Assembly (NCBI RefSeq): GCF_900166625.1
Contig: NZ_LT800499.1
Location: 4,002,541 to 4,066,540, forward strand
Direction of reading: 5' to 3'
From: Halobacillus massiliensis
Lineage (GTDB): Bacteria; Bacillota; Bacilli; Bacillales; Halobacillaceae
DNA: 64,000 nt
Below are positions 1 to 8,626 of this stretch, in pieces. The position numbers and the translations under genes are program-made. Under the pieces are notes generated by a model, which worked only from the letters and a program-made list of their open reading frames with translations, searched no databases and had not been told where the DNA came from. The first letter of the stretch is position 1. Every line of letters starts with the position of its first letter.

Positions 1-330
1 AATAATCCATCCAGACATTCTGCCCAGCTCTGAAGCTTTCTCCAAATTAATAATTGCCTGGATGATAGATACCATTACAAGTGGAATGACGATCATCATC
101 AGTAGTTTGACATAGCCGCTGCCCGCCAAACTGTACCAGTCTGTCGTCTGAGCTGCGATTTTGGATTCTGCACCAAACGCGGTCTGCAAATAAATACCTA
201 AAATGATTCCAAATCCAAGACCTGCAAACACGCGTTTACTGAACGAAAAACTTTTTTGCTGCATTTTAATCAAGACAGCAATCAGAGCCACTAAAACCGC
301 AACGTTTACAACTACTAATAATGTACTCAT
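1..330 (-). CDS. tcyP: Sodium:dicarboxylate (SDF) family symporter, TcyP-like, partial at window edge
   Basis: The N-terminal 110 residues are visible; the rest runs off the left edge. It starts MSTLLVVVNVAVLVALIAVL, a first membrane helix, followed by FSKRVFAGLGFGIILGIYLQ and GSGYVKLLMMIVMPLVMVSI. This is the N-terminus of the SDF family and closely resembles Bacillus TcyP, the sodium-dependent L-cystine importer of the plasma membrane. The ATG at 328-330 has an upstream AAGGGAG. A sigma-A promoter precedes it. Family assignment is sure; the cystine specificity is inferred from resemblance of the N-terminus only. Confidence 0.8.
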   Translation of the reverse strand, partial: MSTLLVVVNVAVLVALIAVLIKMQQKSFSFSKRVFAGLGFGIILGIYLQTAFGAESKIAAQTTDWYSLAGSGYVKLLMMIVIPLVMVSIIQAIINLEKASELGRMSGWII

Positions 331-413
331 GGTGTAGCTCCCTTCTTGCGTTTAATAAAATATGAGTGCTGCTCAAAACTAATAATTCCGATAAGATGTA
401 TCAGCATTCATAT

Positions 414-442
414 TATTTAAACTTAATTTAAATCTATGTCAA
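414..442 (-). promoter_or_regulatory. Sigma-A promoter of the symporter gene
   Basis: On the minus strand TTGACA (442-437) is followed after 17 bp by TAAATA (419-414), about 85 bp before the symporter start codon. A perfect -35 and ideal spacing make this a good vegetative promoter. Confidence 0.55.
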
Positions 443-471
443 TATTGAAGTAAACATCCTTGTTAGAAAGA

Positions 472-499
472 AAAAATGCGCCAGAAGCGGCGCATTTTT
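472..499. terminator. Bidirectional rho-independent terminator
   Basis: AAAAATGCGCC and GGCGCATTTTT form an 11 bp stem with a 6 nt loop and T runs in both directions. It sits just past the stop of the methyltransferase at 508 and upstream of the symporter promoter. Confidence 0.8.
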
Positions 500-507
500 G
501 TTCCTGC

Positions 508-1194
508 TTATTCAACTGGTTTCTTTAAGATAAATACCCACATAAACGTTAAGGCCTGCTGTAAGTCACGCGGGAAGCTTGAGAGGTCTTTCCCTTCCGC
601 CTCCCGCTTCCATACACCGTGTCCATCAATCAGTTCCCAGCCCGATTCTAAAGCTAACTGCTCAAACTCCCATGGCATCATCGTATTACAGATGACTTCC
701 TCTCCGTATACGCGACGATAACTGTTTACTCTGGGTTTTGCTGTTGGCCCAAGGATCCCAATACACAAATTGCCGCCAGGCTTTAATATGCGCTTCATTT
801 CCTTTAATCCTTCTGCTGGAACTTGCACCCATTCGAGACTGTTTATCGCCATAATTGCATCAAAGCTGTCATCCTTTAATGGAAGCGATACAAGATCGCC
901 CTGAACAAATTGAAGCTTGTCTTCTTCCAACCTGCTTTTTGCACGTTTGATCATGTCCTCTGATATATCCACTCCAGTTACATTAAAACCAGTTTGAAAG
1001 AGCTTAAATGAGCCATATCCATCGCCACACCCGAGATCGGCCACAGTGCTTCCTTTTTCTATATACTGTTCCATAAAGGGAATGATTGTCTTCCGGCTGC
1101 CGCTGTCCCACATGGCACGGCTGTTGGTATTCCAAAATTCAGCTCGTTCATCCCACTGTTTTTCTGCCTCTTTATGCCAATTAAAAGATTTCAT
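508..1194 (-). CDS. Class I SAM-dependent methyltransferase
   Basis: A 228-residue Rossmann-fold methyltransferase of the Methyltransf_11 type. Motif I is VADLGCGDGYGS (about residues 51-62), followed by the acidic VDIS at the end of strand 2, QGDLVSLPLKDDSFDAIMAI (motifs II/III) and LKPGGNLCIGILGP (post-motif). The ATG at 1194 is preceded by AAGGAGAAT. It lies 13 bp downstream of a second methyltransferase in the same direction, so the two are probably co-transcribed and end at the terminator at 472-499. The substrate cannot be told from sequence; a small molecule is more likely than nucleic acid because no target-recognition domain is present. Confidence 0.85.
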   Translation of the reverse strand: MKSFNWHKEAEKQWDERAEFWNTNSRAMWDSGSRKTIIPFMEQYIEKGSTVADLGCGDGYGSFKLFQTGFNVTGVDISEDMIKRAKSRLEEDKLQFVQGDLVSLPLKDDSFDAIMAINSLEWVQVPAEGLKEMKRILKPGGNLCIGILGPTAKPRVNSYRRVYGEEVICNTMMPWEFEQLALESGWELIDGHGVWKREAEGKDLSSFPRDLQQALTFMWVFILKKPVE

Positions 1195-1207
1195 TTTTTT
1201 ATTCTCC

Positions 1208-1954
1208 TTACTTTCGAGCTTTTAATATAAAGGTAGCAGGTACTTTACTCGCTTTAAAAGAAGAATAATAACGTTCCGAGTAAAACACATCTTCTTCAGA
1301 ACACTCGCACTCAATAAGCCTTTCTATCGTAAACCCTGCTTGAATGAGTTCATTTATGTAGGTACTCATCGTTCTCCGTTTCATTACAGCCTGAATACCC
1401 TCTTCTTTAAAGCTGTCAAAGACCCGATCCTGAGAGCTGGAGTAAGCCTGCTCCACTTCTATTCTACCTTCTTTGACATCCAATGTCGGGTAAAAAGGAT
1501 GCTCCCAGCTGAATACAAAGATTCCTCCCTTTTTTAAAGAGGAATACACTAAAGATAAAGTTTTTGGTAAATCCATCGTCCAGCCAAGAGCGTAAATTGA
1601 GTAGACGATATCGAAATGGTTACTTGGAAGTATCCCCTTTGCTTCTTCCATCGGACAGCAATGCAGGGAAACATATTCATAGGGGAGAAGCTTTCTTGCC
1701 GTTTGCAGCTGAGCCTCCGAAATATCAACTCCCCATAATTCTTTTGCTCCTTTATTTCTAACATATTCTAAAGAATGGCCGCTTCCACATCCAATATCAA
1801 GCACAGCAGTCTGATTGATATTTCCGAGCAGCTGAAGCTCTTCTTCATTTTGGCTATAGGGTCCGTAAAAAGGTAAAGCATCTTTTCCGTTAAAATGCTG
1901 AGCGATCGAATTCCAGCAGTTTTTATTAATGGTTAACGCCTTTTCTGCATCCAT
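1208..1954 (-). CDS. Class I SAM-dependent methyltransferase
   Basis: A 248-residue methyltransferase starting MDAEKALTINKNCWNSIAQHF. Motif I is VLDIGCGSGHSLE, followed by LWGVDIS and the FDIVYSIYALGW segment; the C-terminal part contains a helical cap with a Cys/Glu-rich ECECSEED stretch. The frame stays open up to 2059, but the ATG at 1954 has a purine-rich GGGAGAAAGGTAGG just upstream and gives the N-terminus usual for this family, so it is preferred. It is the first gene of a likely two-gene operon with the methyltransferase at 508-1194. It diverges from the ribonucleotide reductase transcription unit. Substrate unknown. Confidence 0.8.
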   Translation of the reverse strand: MDAEKALTINKNCWNSIAQHFNGKDALPFYGPYSQNEEELQLLGNINQTAVLDIGCGSGHSLEYVRNKGAKELWGVDISEAQLQTARKLLPYEYVSLHCCPMEEAKGILPSNHFDIVYSIYALGWTMDLPKTLSLVYSSLKKGGIFVFSWEHPFYPTLDVKEGRIEVEQAYSSSQDRVFDSFKEEGIQAVMKRRTMSTYINELIQAGFTIERLIECECSEEDVFYSERYYSSFKASKVPATFILKARK

Positions 1955-2082
1955 GAATATCCTACCTTTCTCCCTATAAAATTCGATATTGAAATAAGCG
2001 TTCCCTCTATTTTCAACCATATTCTTTCCTGAGTTTTTATATAAAATTGTTGCATTCATTTTTAATCTTCGTTATGCTTATA

Positions 2083-2129
2083 ACACAATATAAGCTAACA
2101 TTTAAAAACAACAACACCATATATAGTAT
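2083..2129 (+). promoter_or_regulatory. Two NrdR-like boxes in the RNR promoter region
   Basis: ACACCATATATAGTAT at 2114-2129 matches the NrdR consensus ACACWATATATWGTGT at 14 of 16 positions. ACACAATAT at 2083-2091 matches the left half of a second box (2083-2098), whose right half is poor. The two starts are exactly 31 bp apart, the three-helical-turn spacing typical of NrdR box pairs. A possible promoter TTGCAT (2050-2055), 17 bp, TATGCT (2073-2078) lies just upstream. NrdR is the ATP/dATP-sensing repressor of RNR genes. Assignment is by motif and spacing only. Confidence 0.55.
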
Positions 2130-2134
2130 CCGCG

Positions 2135-2300
2135 AATAGAAGATGCCACTAGGCTTAATAGGGAATCTGGTGAAATTCCAGAACTGCCCCCGCAACTGTA
2201 ATCACTCGCGAAACGGATCACCCACTGTGCATGCACGGGAAGGGCCAGAGTAGAATCGAGTGTAAGTCAGGAGACCTGTCTTCGTTCGCAGAAGTTTCTA
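2135..2300 (+). promoter_or_regulatory. Cobalamin (B12) riboswitch
   Basis: The segment has the conserved cobalamin-aptamer landmarks in order: GATGCCACTAGG, AGGGAATCTGGTGAAATTCC, AACTGCCCCCGCAACTGTAA (the B12 box), the P5 hairpin CACTGTGCATGCACGGGAAGG, and GTAAGTCAGGAGACCTG. It lies 155 bp ahead of a class I ribonucleotide reductase gene and is followed by an intrinsic terminator at 2375-2402. B12 riboswitches of this layout shut off B12-independent isozymes when cobalamin is plentiful, which implies a B12-dependent class II RNR elsewhere in the genome (inference). Confidence 0.95.
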
Positions 2301-2319
2301 CTTCTTCGGGGTTTGAGAA

Positions 2320-2402
2320 GATGAAACGATGGAATGCAGGAAGGCAGCAGATTTCCTTTGTTTCATGGTTTCATCCGCTCAATTTAATGAGCGGATTTTT
2401 TT
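2320..2402 (+). terminator. Riboswitch expression platform: antiterminator arms and intrinsic terminator
   Basis: CCGCTC (2375-2380) pairs with GAGCGG (2389-2394) and is followed by ATTTTTTT, an intrinsic terminator about 50 bp before the RNR start codon. GATGAAAC (2320-2327) is perfectly complementary to GTTTCATC (2368-2375), which touches the first base of the terminator stem. This pair could serve as the alternative antiterminator fold. The terminator is clear; the antiterminator is an inference. Confidence 0.75.
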
Positions 2403-2454
2403 ATGGACCGAATTAATTTCTTTATAAATACCATTTAAACAAAGGAGTGCTAAT

Positions 2455-4677
2455 ATGCAATCTCTTCAAACCGCCTTTTGGCAGGAATGGCTCGAATCTC
2501 AAACGACTTCTTTTCCTTCATTAGAAATGAACCGTATGATTGAAAAAGCAAAGACGCTGCAAGGCGATCAAAAAGAACAGGCCAAATCCCTTATCCTGGA
2601 ATGTCTTGCGGAAATTAGTGAAACAGCGCCCGATTGGACATATCTGGCCAGCCGCATACATTTACAGCAAATGTATGAAGAAGCCAGAAAAAACCGTAAC
2701 ACAGAGCACGTCTACTCAGGTCTCCATGAACTAATCAACCTTCTGATTGACGAAGGGATTTATACTCCGACATTGCTTGATTACTATACGCCTGGAGAAC
2801 TGAAAGAGTTAGAAAAATCCATTGTGCCTGAACGAGACGGCCTCTTTACTTATATCGGAATCAAAACGCTGGGCGACCGTTATTTAGCGAAATCTAAAGC
2901 TGGTGCTGTCTTTGAACTTCCACAGGAGCGCTTTATGATTATCGCTATGACAGTTATGGCACAGGAGCCTGAAGACAAAAGAATTAGATTAGTAAAAGAA
3001 GCCTACTGGGCCTTGAGCCATCTTTATATGACCGTTGCTACCCCTACCCTTGCTAATGCAGGAAAAAGATACGGACAGCTGAGTTCGTGTTTTATCGATA
3101 CAATTGATGACAGCCTGCAGGGAATCTATGACAGTAATACAGACATCGCCAACTTAAGCAAGCATGGCGGAGGGATTGGCGTATACTTAGGAAAAATTCG
3201 CAGCCGCGGCAGTGACATTCGGGGATTCAAAGGGGTTTCTTCTGGTGTCCTGCCATGGATGAAGCAGATTAATAACACAGCAGTCAGCGTTGACCAGCTT
3301 GGCCAGCGCCAGGGTGCCGTAGCTGTTTACTTAGACGTCTGGCATAAGGATATCTTTCCGTTTTTAGACAGCCGTTTAAACAATGGAGATGAACGCCAGC
3401 GGACCCATGATTTATTTACCGGTGTCTCTATTCCAGACTTGTTTATGGAGACTGTAGAAAACCGTGAAGACTGGTACTTATTCGACCCACATGAAGTACG
3501 CACTGTAATGGGCTTTTCGCTTGAAGATGCTTATGACGAAGAACGAGGTTACGGTACGTTCAGACAGCGCTATGAAGCATGTGTAAATAATGAACAGCTT
3601 ACTAAAGAAAAAGTTCCGGCGATTGAGATTATGAAGCGGATTATGATTGGACAGCTCGAAACAGGTACACCTTATATGTTTTACAGAGATGAAGTAAACC
3701 GCATGAACCCTAACTCCCACAAAGGAATGATCTACTGCAGCAACCTTTGTACGGAAATTACTCAGAATCAGAGTCCAACCACTCAGGAAGAACAGCTTGT
3801 CGAAGATGGAAAAATTATTACGATAAAGACTCCAGGCGACTTTGTAGTATGTAACCTCTCAAGCATTAATCTTGGAAAAGCCGTTCCAGCCGGCGTATTG
3901 TCAAGACTCGTTTCGATTCAGGTTCGTATGCTTGATAACGTAATCGATAGAAATACCATCCCTGTGCTTCAGGCTCAGTTAACGAACCAGTCTTACCGGG
4001 GAATTGGTCTTGGCACGTTTGGATGGGCTCACCTTCTCGCCCAGAAAAAAATCGCCTGGGAAAGTGATGAAGCGGTTGATTATACTCACGAAGTATATGA
4101 AGAAATTGCCTTCCATACTATTCTTTCCAGCAGTGAGCTGGCTGCAGAAAAAGGCAGTTACCCATTATTTGAAGGTTCTGATTGGCAGACAGGGGAATTT
4201 TTTGTTAAACGGTCGTTTGATCAAGATAGCAAATTCGAATGGACCACGCTAAAGGAAAAGGTTCATAAACAAGGGATTAGAAATGGTTATCTTATGGCCG
4301 TTGCTCCGAATTCCAGTACCTCTCTGATCGCAGGAAGTACGGCGAGCATTGATCCAATCTTTAAGAAATTTTATTCCGAGGAAAAGAAAGACTTTAAAAT
4401 TCCTGTGACTGCCCCAGATTTGAGCCCTGAGACGTACTGGTATTATAAATCAGCCTATGACATTGATCAGCATACGAGTATTAGGCAGAATGCAGCACGG
4501 CAAAGATATATCGATCAATCCATTTCCTTTAATTTGTATGTCAAAAACACGATAAAAGCGAAGGAGCTGCTGAATCTTCACGTAGACGCCTGGAAATCGG
4601 GGCTGAAAACAACCTATTACACCCGCTCTACTTCAAGCCAGGGTGAATTCGATGAATGTGAAAGCTGCTCATCTTAA
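2455..4677 (+). CDS. nrdA: Class I ribonucleoside-diphosphate reductase, alpha (large) subunit
   Basis: 740 residues. It reduces ribonucleotides to deoxyribonucleotides together with the beta subunit encoded next. Visible landmarks are ATPTLANAG and SSCF (first redox cysteine), HGGGIGVYLG, NPNSHKGMIYCSNLCTEI with the thiyl-radical Cys and the Asn/Glu pair of the NLCTE active site, MAVAPNSSTSLIAG, and a C-terminal CESCSS tail carrying the swinging CxxC thiols. No N-terminal ATP-cone of usual length is obvious; the N-terminal ~120 residues are divergent. Start ATG follows AAAGGAG. The gene is controlled by a cobalamin riboswitch and probably NrdR. The beta gene begins 13 bp after the stop. Whether it should be called nrdA or nrdE is uncertain. 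Confidence 0.93.
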   Translation: MQSLQTAFWQEWLESQTTSFPSLEMNRMIEKAKTLQGDQKEQAKSLILECLAEISETAPDWTYLASRIHLQQMYEEARKNRNTEHVYSGLHELINLLIDEGIYTPTLLDYYTPGELKELEKSIVPERDGLFTYIGIKTLGDRYLAKSKAGAVFELPQERFMIIAMTVMAQEPEDKRIRLVKEAYWALSHLYMTVATPTLANAGKRYGQLSSCFIDTIDDSLQGIYDSNTDIANLSKHGGGIGVYLGKIRSRGSDIRGFKGVSSGVLPWMKQINNTAVSVDQLGQRQGAVAVYLDVWHKDIFPFLDSRLNNGDERQRTHDLFTGVSIPDLFMETVENREDWYLFDPHEVRTVMGFSLEDAYDEERGYGTFRQRYEACVNNEQLTKEKVPAIEIMKRIMIGQLETGTPYMFYRDEVNRMNPNSHKGMIYCSNLCTEITQNQSPTTQEEQLVEDGKIITIKTPGDFVVCNLSSINLGKAVPAGVLSRLVSIQVRMLDNVIDRNTIPVLQAQLTNQSYRGIGLGTFGWAHLLAQKKIAWESDEAVDYTHEVYEEIAFHTILSSSELAAEKGSYPLFEGSDWQTGEFFVKRSFDQDSKFEWTTLKEKVHKQGIRNGYLMAVAPNSSTSLIAGSTASIDPIFKKFYSEEKKDFKIPVTAPDLSPETYWYYKSAYDIDQHTSIRQNAARQRYIDQSISFNLYVKNTIKAKELLNLHVDAWKSGLKTTYYTRSTSSQGEFDECESCSS

Positions 4678-4690
4678 GGAGGAAGAAATT

Positions 4691-5731
4691 ATGGACCAAA
4701 TATTAGAAAAACGAAAGCTTGTAGACCATCAAGCTCCCAATGCCTCCACCGGAATCGTAAACGGCAGAAGCTCAAACGTACTCAATTGGGACCACACGCG
4801 CTATTCCTGGGCGTATCCTATGTACAAAACGATGCTCGCTAACTTCTGGATTCCGAGTGAAATCAATATGAGCAATGACTTAAAGCAGTGGCCGGCACTT
4901 TCAGAGAAGGAACAGGATTCTTTTAAAAAAATTATCGGTCTGCTCGCGTTTCTGGATTCGATACAAACCGATTACTCTGGTAAAATCGCTGATTATTTAA
5001 CAGATTCCAGTCTTTCTGCATTAATGCAGGTGCTCGCGTTTCAAGAGGTCGTCCATAATCAGTCCTACTCTTATGTATTATCAACGTTAGTCGATCAAAG
5101 CGAACAGGAGCGCATTTTTGAATATTGGAAGCACGATGAAATCCTTATCGAACGCAATAATTTTATTACAGATGGCTATGAATCGTTTGCAGAGAAACCA
5201 ACATTGGATTCTTTCTTAAAATCTATCGTCTATGATGTTGTATTAGAAGGGCTTTTCTTCTATGCCGGGTTTGCGTTCTTCTACAACCTTGCACGTAATC
5301 AGAAAATGGTTTCCACGAGTACGATGATTAACTATATTAATAGAGATGAACAAGTTCATGTCAATCTATTCGCCCATATATTTAAGGAAACTCTTAATGA
5401 AAATCCTGAACTCGACCGTGGACACTATGAACAATTTGCCACACAAACCTTCAAAGAAGCTGTAGACTTGGAGATCAAATGGGCTCATCACATTATTGGC
5501 GATGATTTTCCCGGGATTCCGATAGATGAGCTTGAAGATTACATTAAGTTCATTGCCAACAAGCGATGCAAACTTCTTGGAGCTGAGAAGCCGTACCCGG
5601 GATATAACGAAAACCCTTTGAAATGGATTCGTGCCTATCAGGAAGTTGATGAAGGAAAATCTGATTTCTTTGAACAGAAATCAAGGCAGTATACTAAAGT
5701 TTCTGAAGATAACGGGTTTGATGATCTGTAA
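4691..5731 (+). CDS. nrdB: Class I ribonucleoside-diphosphate reductase, beta (radical) subunit
   Basis: 346 residues starting MDQILEKRKLVDHQ; the frame is open further upstream, but AAGGAGG overlaps the alpha stop and sits 8 bp before this ATG. All diiron ligands are in place: Asp in LLAFLDSIQ, Glu and His in FQEVVHNQSYSYV (with the radical Tyr seven residues after the Glu), Glu in VLEGLFFYAG, and Glu/His in RDEQVHVNLF. It is therefore a conventional tyrosyl-radical subunit, not a Phe-substituted class Ic form or R2lox. The last ten residues (VSEDNGFDDL) match the usual acidic tail that docks on the alpha subunit. Same operon as alpha, under B12 control. Confidence 0.93.
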   Translation: MDQILEKRKLVDHQAPNASTGIVNGRSSNVLNWDHTRYSWAYPMYKTMLANFWIPSEINMSNDLKQWPALSEKEQDSFKKIIGLLAFLDSIQTDYSGKIADYLTDSSLSALMQVLAFQEVVHNQSYSYVLSTLVDQSEQERIFEYWKHDEILIERNNFITDGYESFAEKPTLDSFLKSIVYDVVLEGLFFYAGFAFFYNLARNQKMVSTSTMINYINRDEQVHVNLFAHIFKETLNENPELDRGHYEQFATQTFKEAVDLEIKWAHHIIGDDFPGIPIDELEDYIKFIANKRCKLLGAEKPYPGYNENPLKWIRAYQEVDEGKSDFFEQKSRQYTKVSEDNGFDDL

Positions 5732-5758
5732 TATTTATATAAGGAGGTTGTTTCTAGA

Positions 5759-5899
5759 GTCTATGAAAGACTTGAAGAGACAGCCTTTTTTGTTACTTTT
5801 GAGTTGCAAGATGAAAGATATACAGTTCCTGTTTATCTTGTTTGGAAAAGAGGAAAATGGCTGTTTCGTTTATTGAAAAAAGAGAAAAGAATCTGGTAA
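5759..5899 (+). pseudogene. Possible frameshifted small gene downstream of the RNR operon
   Basis: AAGGAGG at 5741-5747 suggests a translated gene, but no good start codon follows in the frame that looks protein-like. That frame (5759-5899) reads VYERLEETAFFVTFELQ, then DERYTVPVYLVWKRGKWLF and a basic end, with an amphipathic, natural composition. The ATG at 5763 is in another frame; a single-base indel after ATGAAAGA would join it to LEETAFF. This is either a decayed ~45-aa protein, a gene with a non-standard start, or chance. No homologue is recognised. Confidence 0.3.
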
Positions 5900-6610
5900 A
5901 AGACTCACTTTCCACGGGGAGCCGGTGAGCTAGCTCGTTGCACTCGCGGATCTCACCCTGGCTCTATCTCCCTGCAGGAGTCTCGCCATTCTGAAGAGAA
6001 TGAGCTGTTCCGTTTACTGTATAAGAGGAACGAGGCTAGGAAATAGCTCGCTTTCCGCGGGGAGCCGGTGAGCTAGCTCGTTACACTCGCGGATCTCACC
6101 CTGGCTCTATCTCCCTGCAGGAGTCTCGCCATTTCCCAGCCTCTTTAAATTAGTTGGTGGAAATGGAACGCTGTAAGCTCAGTAACCTCTCTAATGGGAT
6201 TGATCCTCTCTTCTTAAATGTTCCGTTACTGAAAAAAACGTAAAGGGCCAGGGGAAACGGCGAGACTCCTATGGGAGGATAGAACAGGGTGAGATCCCGG
6301 AGGGCTAAAAGCCCGAGGAAGCTCACCGTTCGCCCATGGAAAGCGAGTTGTTTCCCCAGGCCCGATTCCCTTTATCAATGTAAATGGAACAAGGGAATTC
6401 CCTTCAAACTTCTATCGTATTTGTCCTCACTATTTCACTGTTTCGTTACACCAAAAAACATAAAGGGCCGGGGGAAATGGCGAGACTCCTATGGGAGGAT
6501 AGAACAGGGTGAGATCCCGGAGGGCTAAAAGCCCGAGGAACCTCACCGTTCGCCCATGGAAAGGGAGTTGTTTCCCCAGGTCCGATTCTCTTTATCAAGG
6601 GAAACGGAAC
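5864..6610. repeat. Palindromic repeat cluster 1 (modules A-A-B-B)
   Basis: Four structured modules fill the gap between the RNR operon and nadA. A1 core is 5901-5990 and its outer stem is decayed. A2 is 6007-6169, from GTTCCGTTTAC to GGAAATGGAAC, with core 6032-6143 (GAGGCTAGGAAAT paired to ATTTCCCAGCCTC, tip GAGCTAGCTC). A 50 bp spacer (6170-6219) leads to B1 at 6220-6390, with core 6245-6363 (GGGCC-A-GGGGAAAC paired to GTTTCCCC-A-GGCCC, inner stems GGTGAG/CTCACC and GGGCT-AAAA-GCCC). B2 is 6440-6610. ORFs that cross the modules are not protein-like. Possibly an intergenic mobile (MITE-like) or structured RNA family. Confidence 0.85.
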
Positions 6611-6662
6611 TCTCTTCTCCTTTAAGTGATAATCAAAGAAGCCTCTTAAGACAGAACCCGAC

Positions 6663-7766
6663 TTATATTTTCCGAGAAAACATTCGGTTCAGCGCAATCT
6701 CTGCCTTTTCCTTAGTCTTGTCATCAACCGTAATTATATGATGAGGATTCCCTTCAAGAATACTCTCAAGTGACCATAGAAGGTGGGGCAGATCAATCCG
6801 GTTCATCGTCAGGCATGCACACATATTAGGATTTAATGAAACAACCATTTTATCGTCTTCCTGTTTAGCGATGCGGTTAACGAGATTCATTTCCGTACCT
6901 ACAGCCCACTTCGTCCCTGCGGGCGCTTTGTTGATTACGTCTATTATTTTTCTAGTCGATCCTGACTCATCGGCTGATTGAACGACGTCAAATGAACATT
7001 CAGGGTGGACGATAATATTCCCATCCGGATACTCTTGTCTGAACTTGCTGACATTGTCTGTTGTAAACTTTTCATGAACTGAGCAGTGTCCTTTCCAGAG
7101 AATGATTTGAATATCGTTCAGATTCCCATCATACTCCAGGTAGTCCTGGATCGGGTCCCATACAGCCATATGTTTTAAAGGAATCCCGAGATTATAAGCT
7201 GTATTTCGTCCGAGGTGCTGGTCAGGGAGAAAAAGCACAATCTCTTTTTGAGCAAATGCCCAGCTGAGCATCCTAGCAGCATTTGATGAAGTGACGGTAG
7301 CTCCTCCGTTTTCTCCGCAGAAAGCTTTTATGGCTGCCGTACTATTTACATACGTTATAGGAAGTATACGATCGCCGAGCTTGTCCTGAAGATGAGTCCA
7401 CCCTCGCTCAACTTGACGGATTGTAGCCATATCAGCCATTGAACATCCTGCTCTTAAATCAGGGAGCAGGACTTTTTGGTGGCTGGCGGATAAAATATCG
7501 GCGGTTTCCGCCATGAAGTGAACACCGCAAAAAACGATATATTCAGCTTCCTTATTTTTGGCTGCTGTCTCTGCCAGCTGCAAGGAATCTCCAGTTGAAT
7601 CAGCAAACTGAATGACTTCATCTTTTTGATAATAATGGCCTGGCATATAAAGCCGGCTTCCCAGCTCCTTTTTAATTGACCGCACACGGGCTTTCATTTC
7701 TCCCCGGCTCATTAACCGAATAGTCTCTGGAAGAGCGTGACCGTGGAAACTTTCCATCAGCTTCAT
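6663..7766 (-). CDS. nadA: Quinolinate synthase NadA
   Basis: 367 residues, the same length as Bacillus NadA. It condenses iminoaspartate with dihydroxyacetone phosphate to quinolinate in de novo NAD synthesis and carries an oxygen-sensitive [4Fe-4S] cluster. The three cluster cysteines are seen in [26 protein letters not shown] and [11 protein letters not shown], and the substrate-binding motifs GHYYQKDEV and TSSNAARML are present. Its ATG overlaps the nadC stop by four bases (ATGA), marking translational coupling. It is the last gene of nadB-nadC-nadA; the promoter and likely operator are upstream of nadB. No strong terminator is visible before the repeat cluster at its 3' side. Confidence 0.97.
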   Translation of the reverse strand: MKLMESFHGHALPETIRLMSRGEMKARVRSIKKELGSRLYMPGHYYQKDEVIQFADSTGDSLQLAETAAKNKEAEYIVFCGVHFMAETADILSASHQKVLLPDLRAGCSMADMATIRQVERGWTHLQDKLGDRILPITYVNSTAAIKAFCGENGGATVTSSNAARMLSWAFAQKEIVLFLPDQHLGRNTAYNLGIPLKHMAVWDPIQDYLEYDGNLNDIQIILWKGHCSVHEKFTTDNVSKFRQEYPDGNIIVHPECSFDVVQSADESGSTRKIIDVINKAPAGTKWAVGTEMNLVNRIAKQEDDKMVVSLNPNMCACLTMNRIDLPHLLWSLESILEGNPHHIITVDDKTKEKAEIALNRMFSRKI

Positions 7767-8626
7767 TTTAAAACTTCCTTTCTCAGTGGGACCTTCGTTT
7801 CAATCAATAAGCTAATATCCGCTGCTTTAACAGAATGAGTAAGACTTCCTAAAGAAATATAGTCAACTCCGCTTTGTCTGTATAAAGATATATTGCTTAA
7901 AGTAATATTTCCTGACGCCTCTGTTAAAATATGAGCAGGGACAAGGGCCTTATGGGACTTAATTTCTTCAGGGGTGGAATTATCAAACATAATTACATCT
8001 GCCCCAGCCATTACAGCCTCTTCTACTTCCGCTTTATCTTTCGTCTCCACCTCAATTTTCATCATATGAGAGGCGGAATGTTTAACTTTTTGAACAGCTT
8101 TTTTTATGCTGCCGGCCGCCGCAATATGGTTATCCTTTATCATCACGGCATCATATAATCCGTATCGATGACTGCTTCCTCCACCACAGCGTACAGCATA
8201 CTTATCAAATATTCTTAATCCGGGCACTGTTTTTCGTGTGTCACATATCTTTATGGAAGGGTCATCAAGATTGAATACGGCCTCGGCTGTTAAGGACGCT
8301 ATGCCGCTCATACGCTGGATAAGGTTTAATACCACTCTCTCCCCATTTAAAATCGCTGATGTTCTGCCTTCAACTTCTGCAATCACTTCCCCTTTGTTCA
8401 TTTTTTCTCCATCTGTTATATACATATTTACATCAGCCTCAGGATCTAAGAGTCTAAACGCTGTATGTAAAACTTCTTCACCACAGAAGATTCCGTTACT
8501 TTTAGCGACAAGACTAGCCTTTGATCTGTCGGCACTTGTGAATATAGCTTCTGTTGTCACATCACCTGATCCAATATCCTCCATAAAAAAACTATTCAAT
8601 TTTTCTTTAAGTAAAAACGTATTCAT
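7763..8626 (-). CDS. nadC: Nicotinate-nucleotide pyrophosphorylase (carboxylating) NadC
   Basis: 287 residues. It converts quinolinate and PRPP to nicotinate mononucleotide. The family landmarks are the N-terminal [36 protein letters not shown] (phosphoribosyl and quinolinate contacts), NRYG-like [24 protein letters not shown], and [12 protein letters not shown]. The start has AAGGGGAGAACCAA upstream and overlaps the nadB end by 20 bp. Second gene of the nadBCA operon, so its product is fed directly by NadB and NadA. Confidence 0.97.
   Translation of the reverse strand: MNTFLLKEKLNSFFMEDIGSGDVTTEAIFTSADRSKASLVAKSNGIFCGEEVLHTAFRLLDPEADVNMYITDGEKMNKGEVIAEVEGRTSAILNGERVVLNLIQRMSGIASLTAEAVFNLDDPSIKICDTRKTVPGLRIFDKYAVRCGGGSSHRYGLYDAVMIKDNHIAAAGSIKKAVQKVKHSASHMMKIEVETKDKAEVEEAVMAGADVIMFDNSTPEEIKSHKALVPAHILTEASGNITLSNISLYRQSGVDYISLGSLTHSVKAADISLLIETKVPLRKEVLK

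Noticed and set aside
5901-6583. Regularly repeated units as a CRISPR array
   Set aside because: Units are long, palindromic and contiguous, without short constant repeats and unique spacers; no cas genes.
6289-6741. Open frames of 60-80 codons inside the B modules (also at 53956-54150 and 24189-24389)
   Set aside because: They follow the repeated core (RSRRAKSPRK-like translation) and appear wherever the module occurs; no ribosome sites or protein-like composition.
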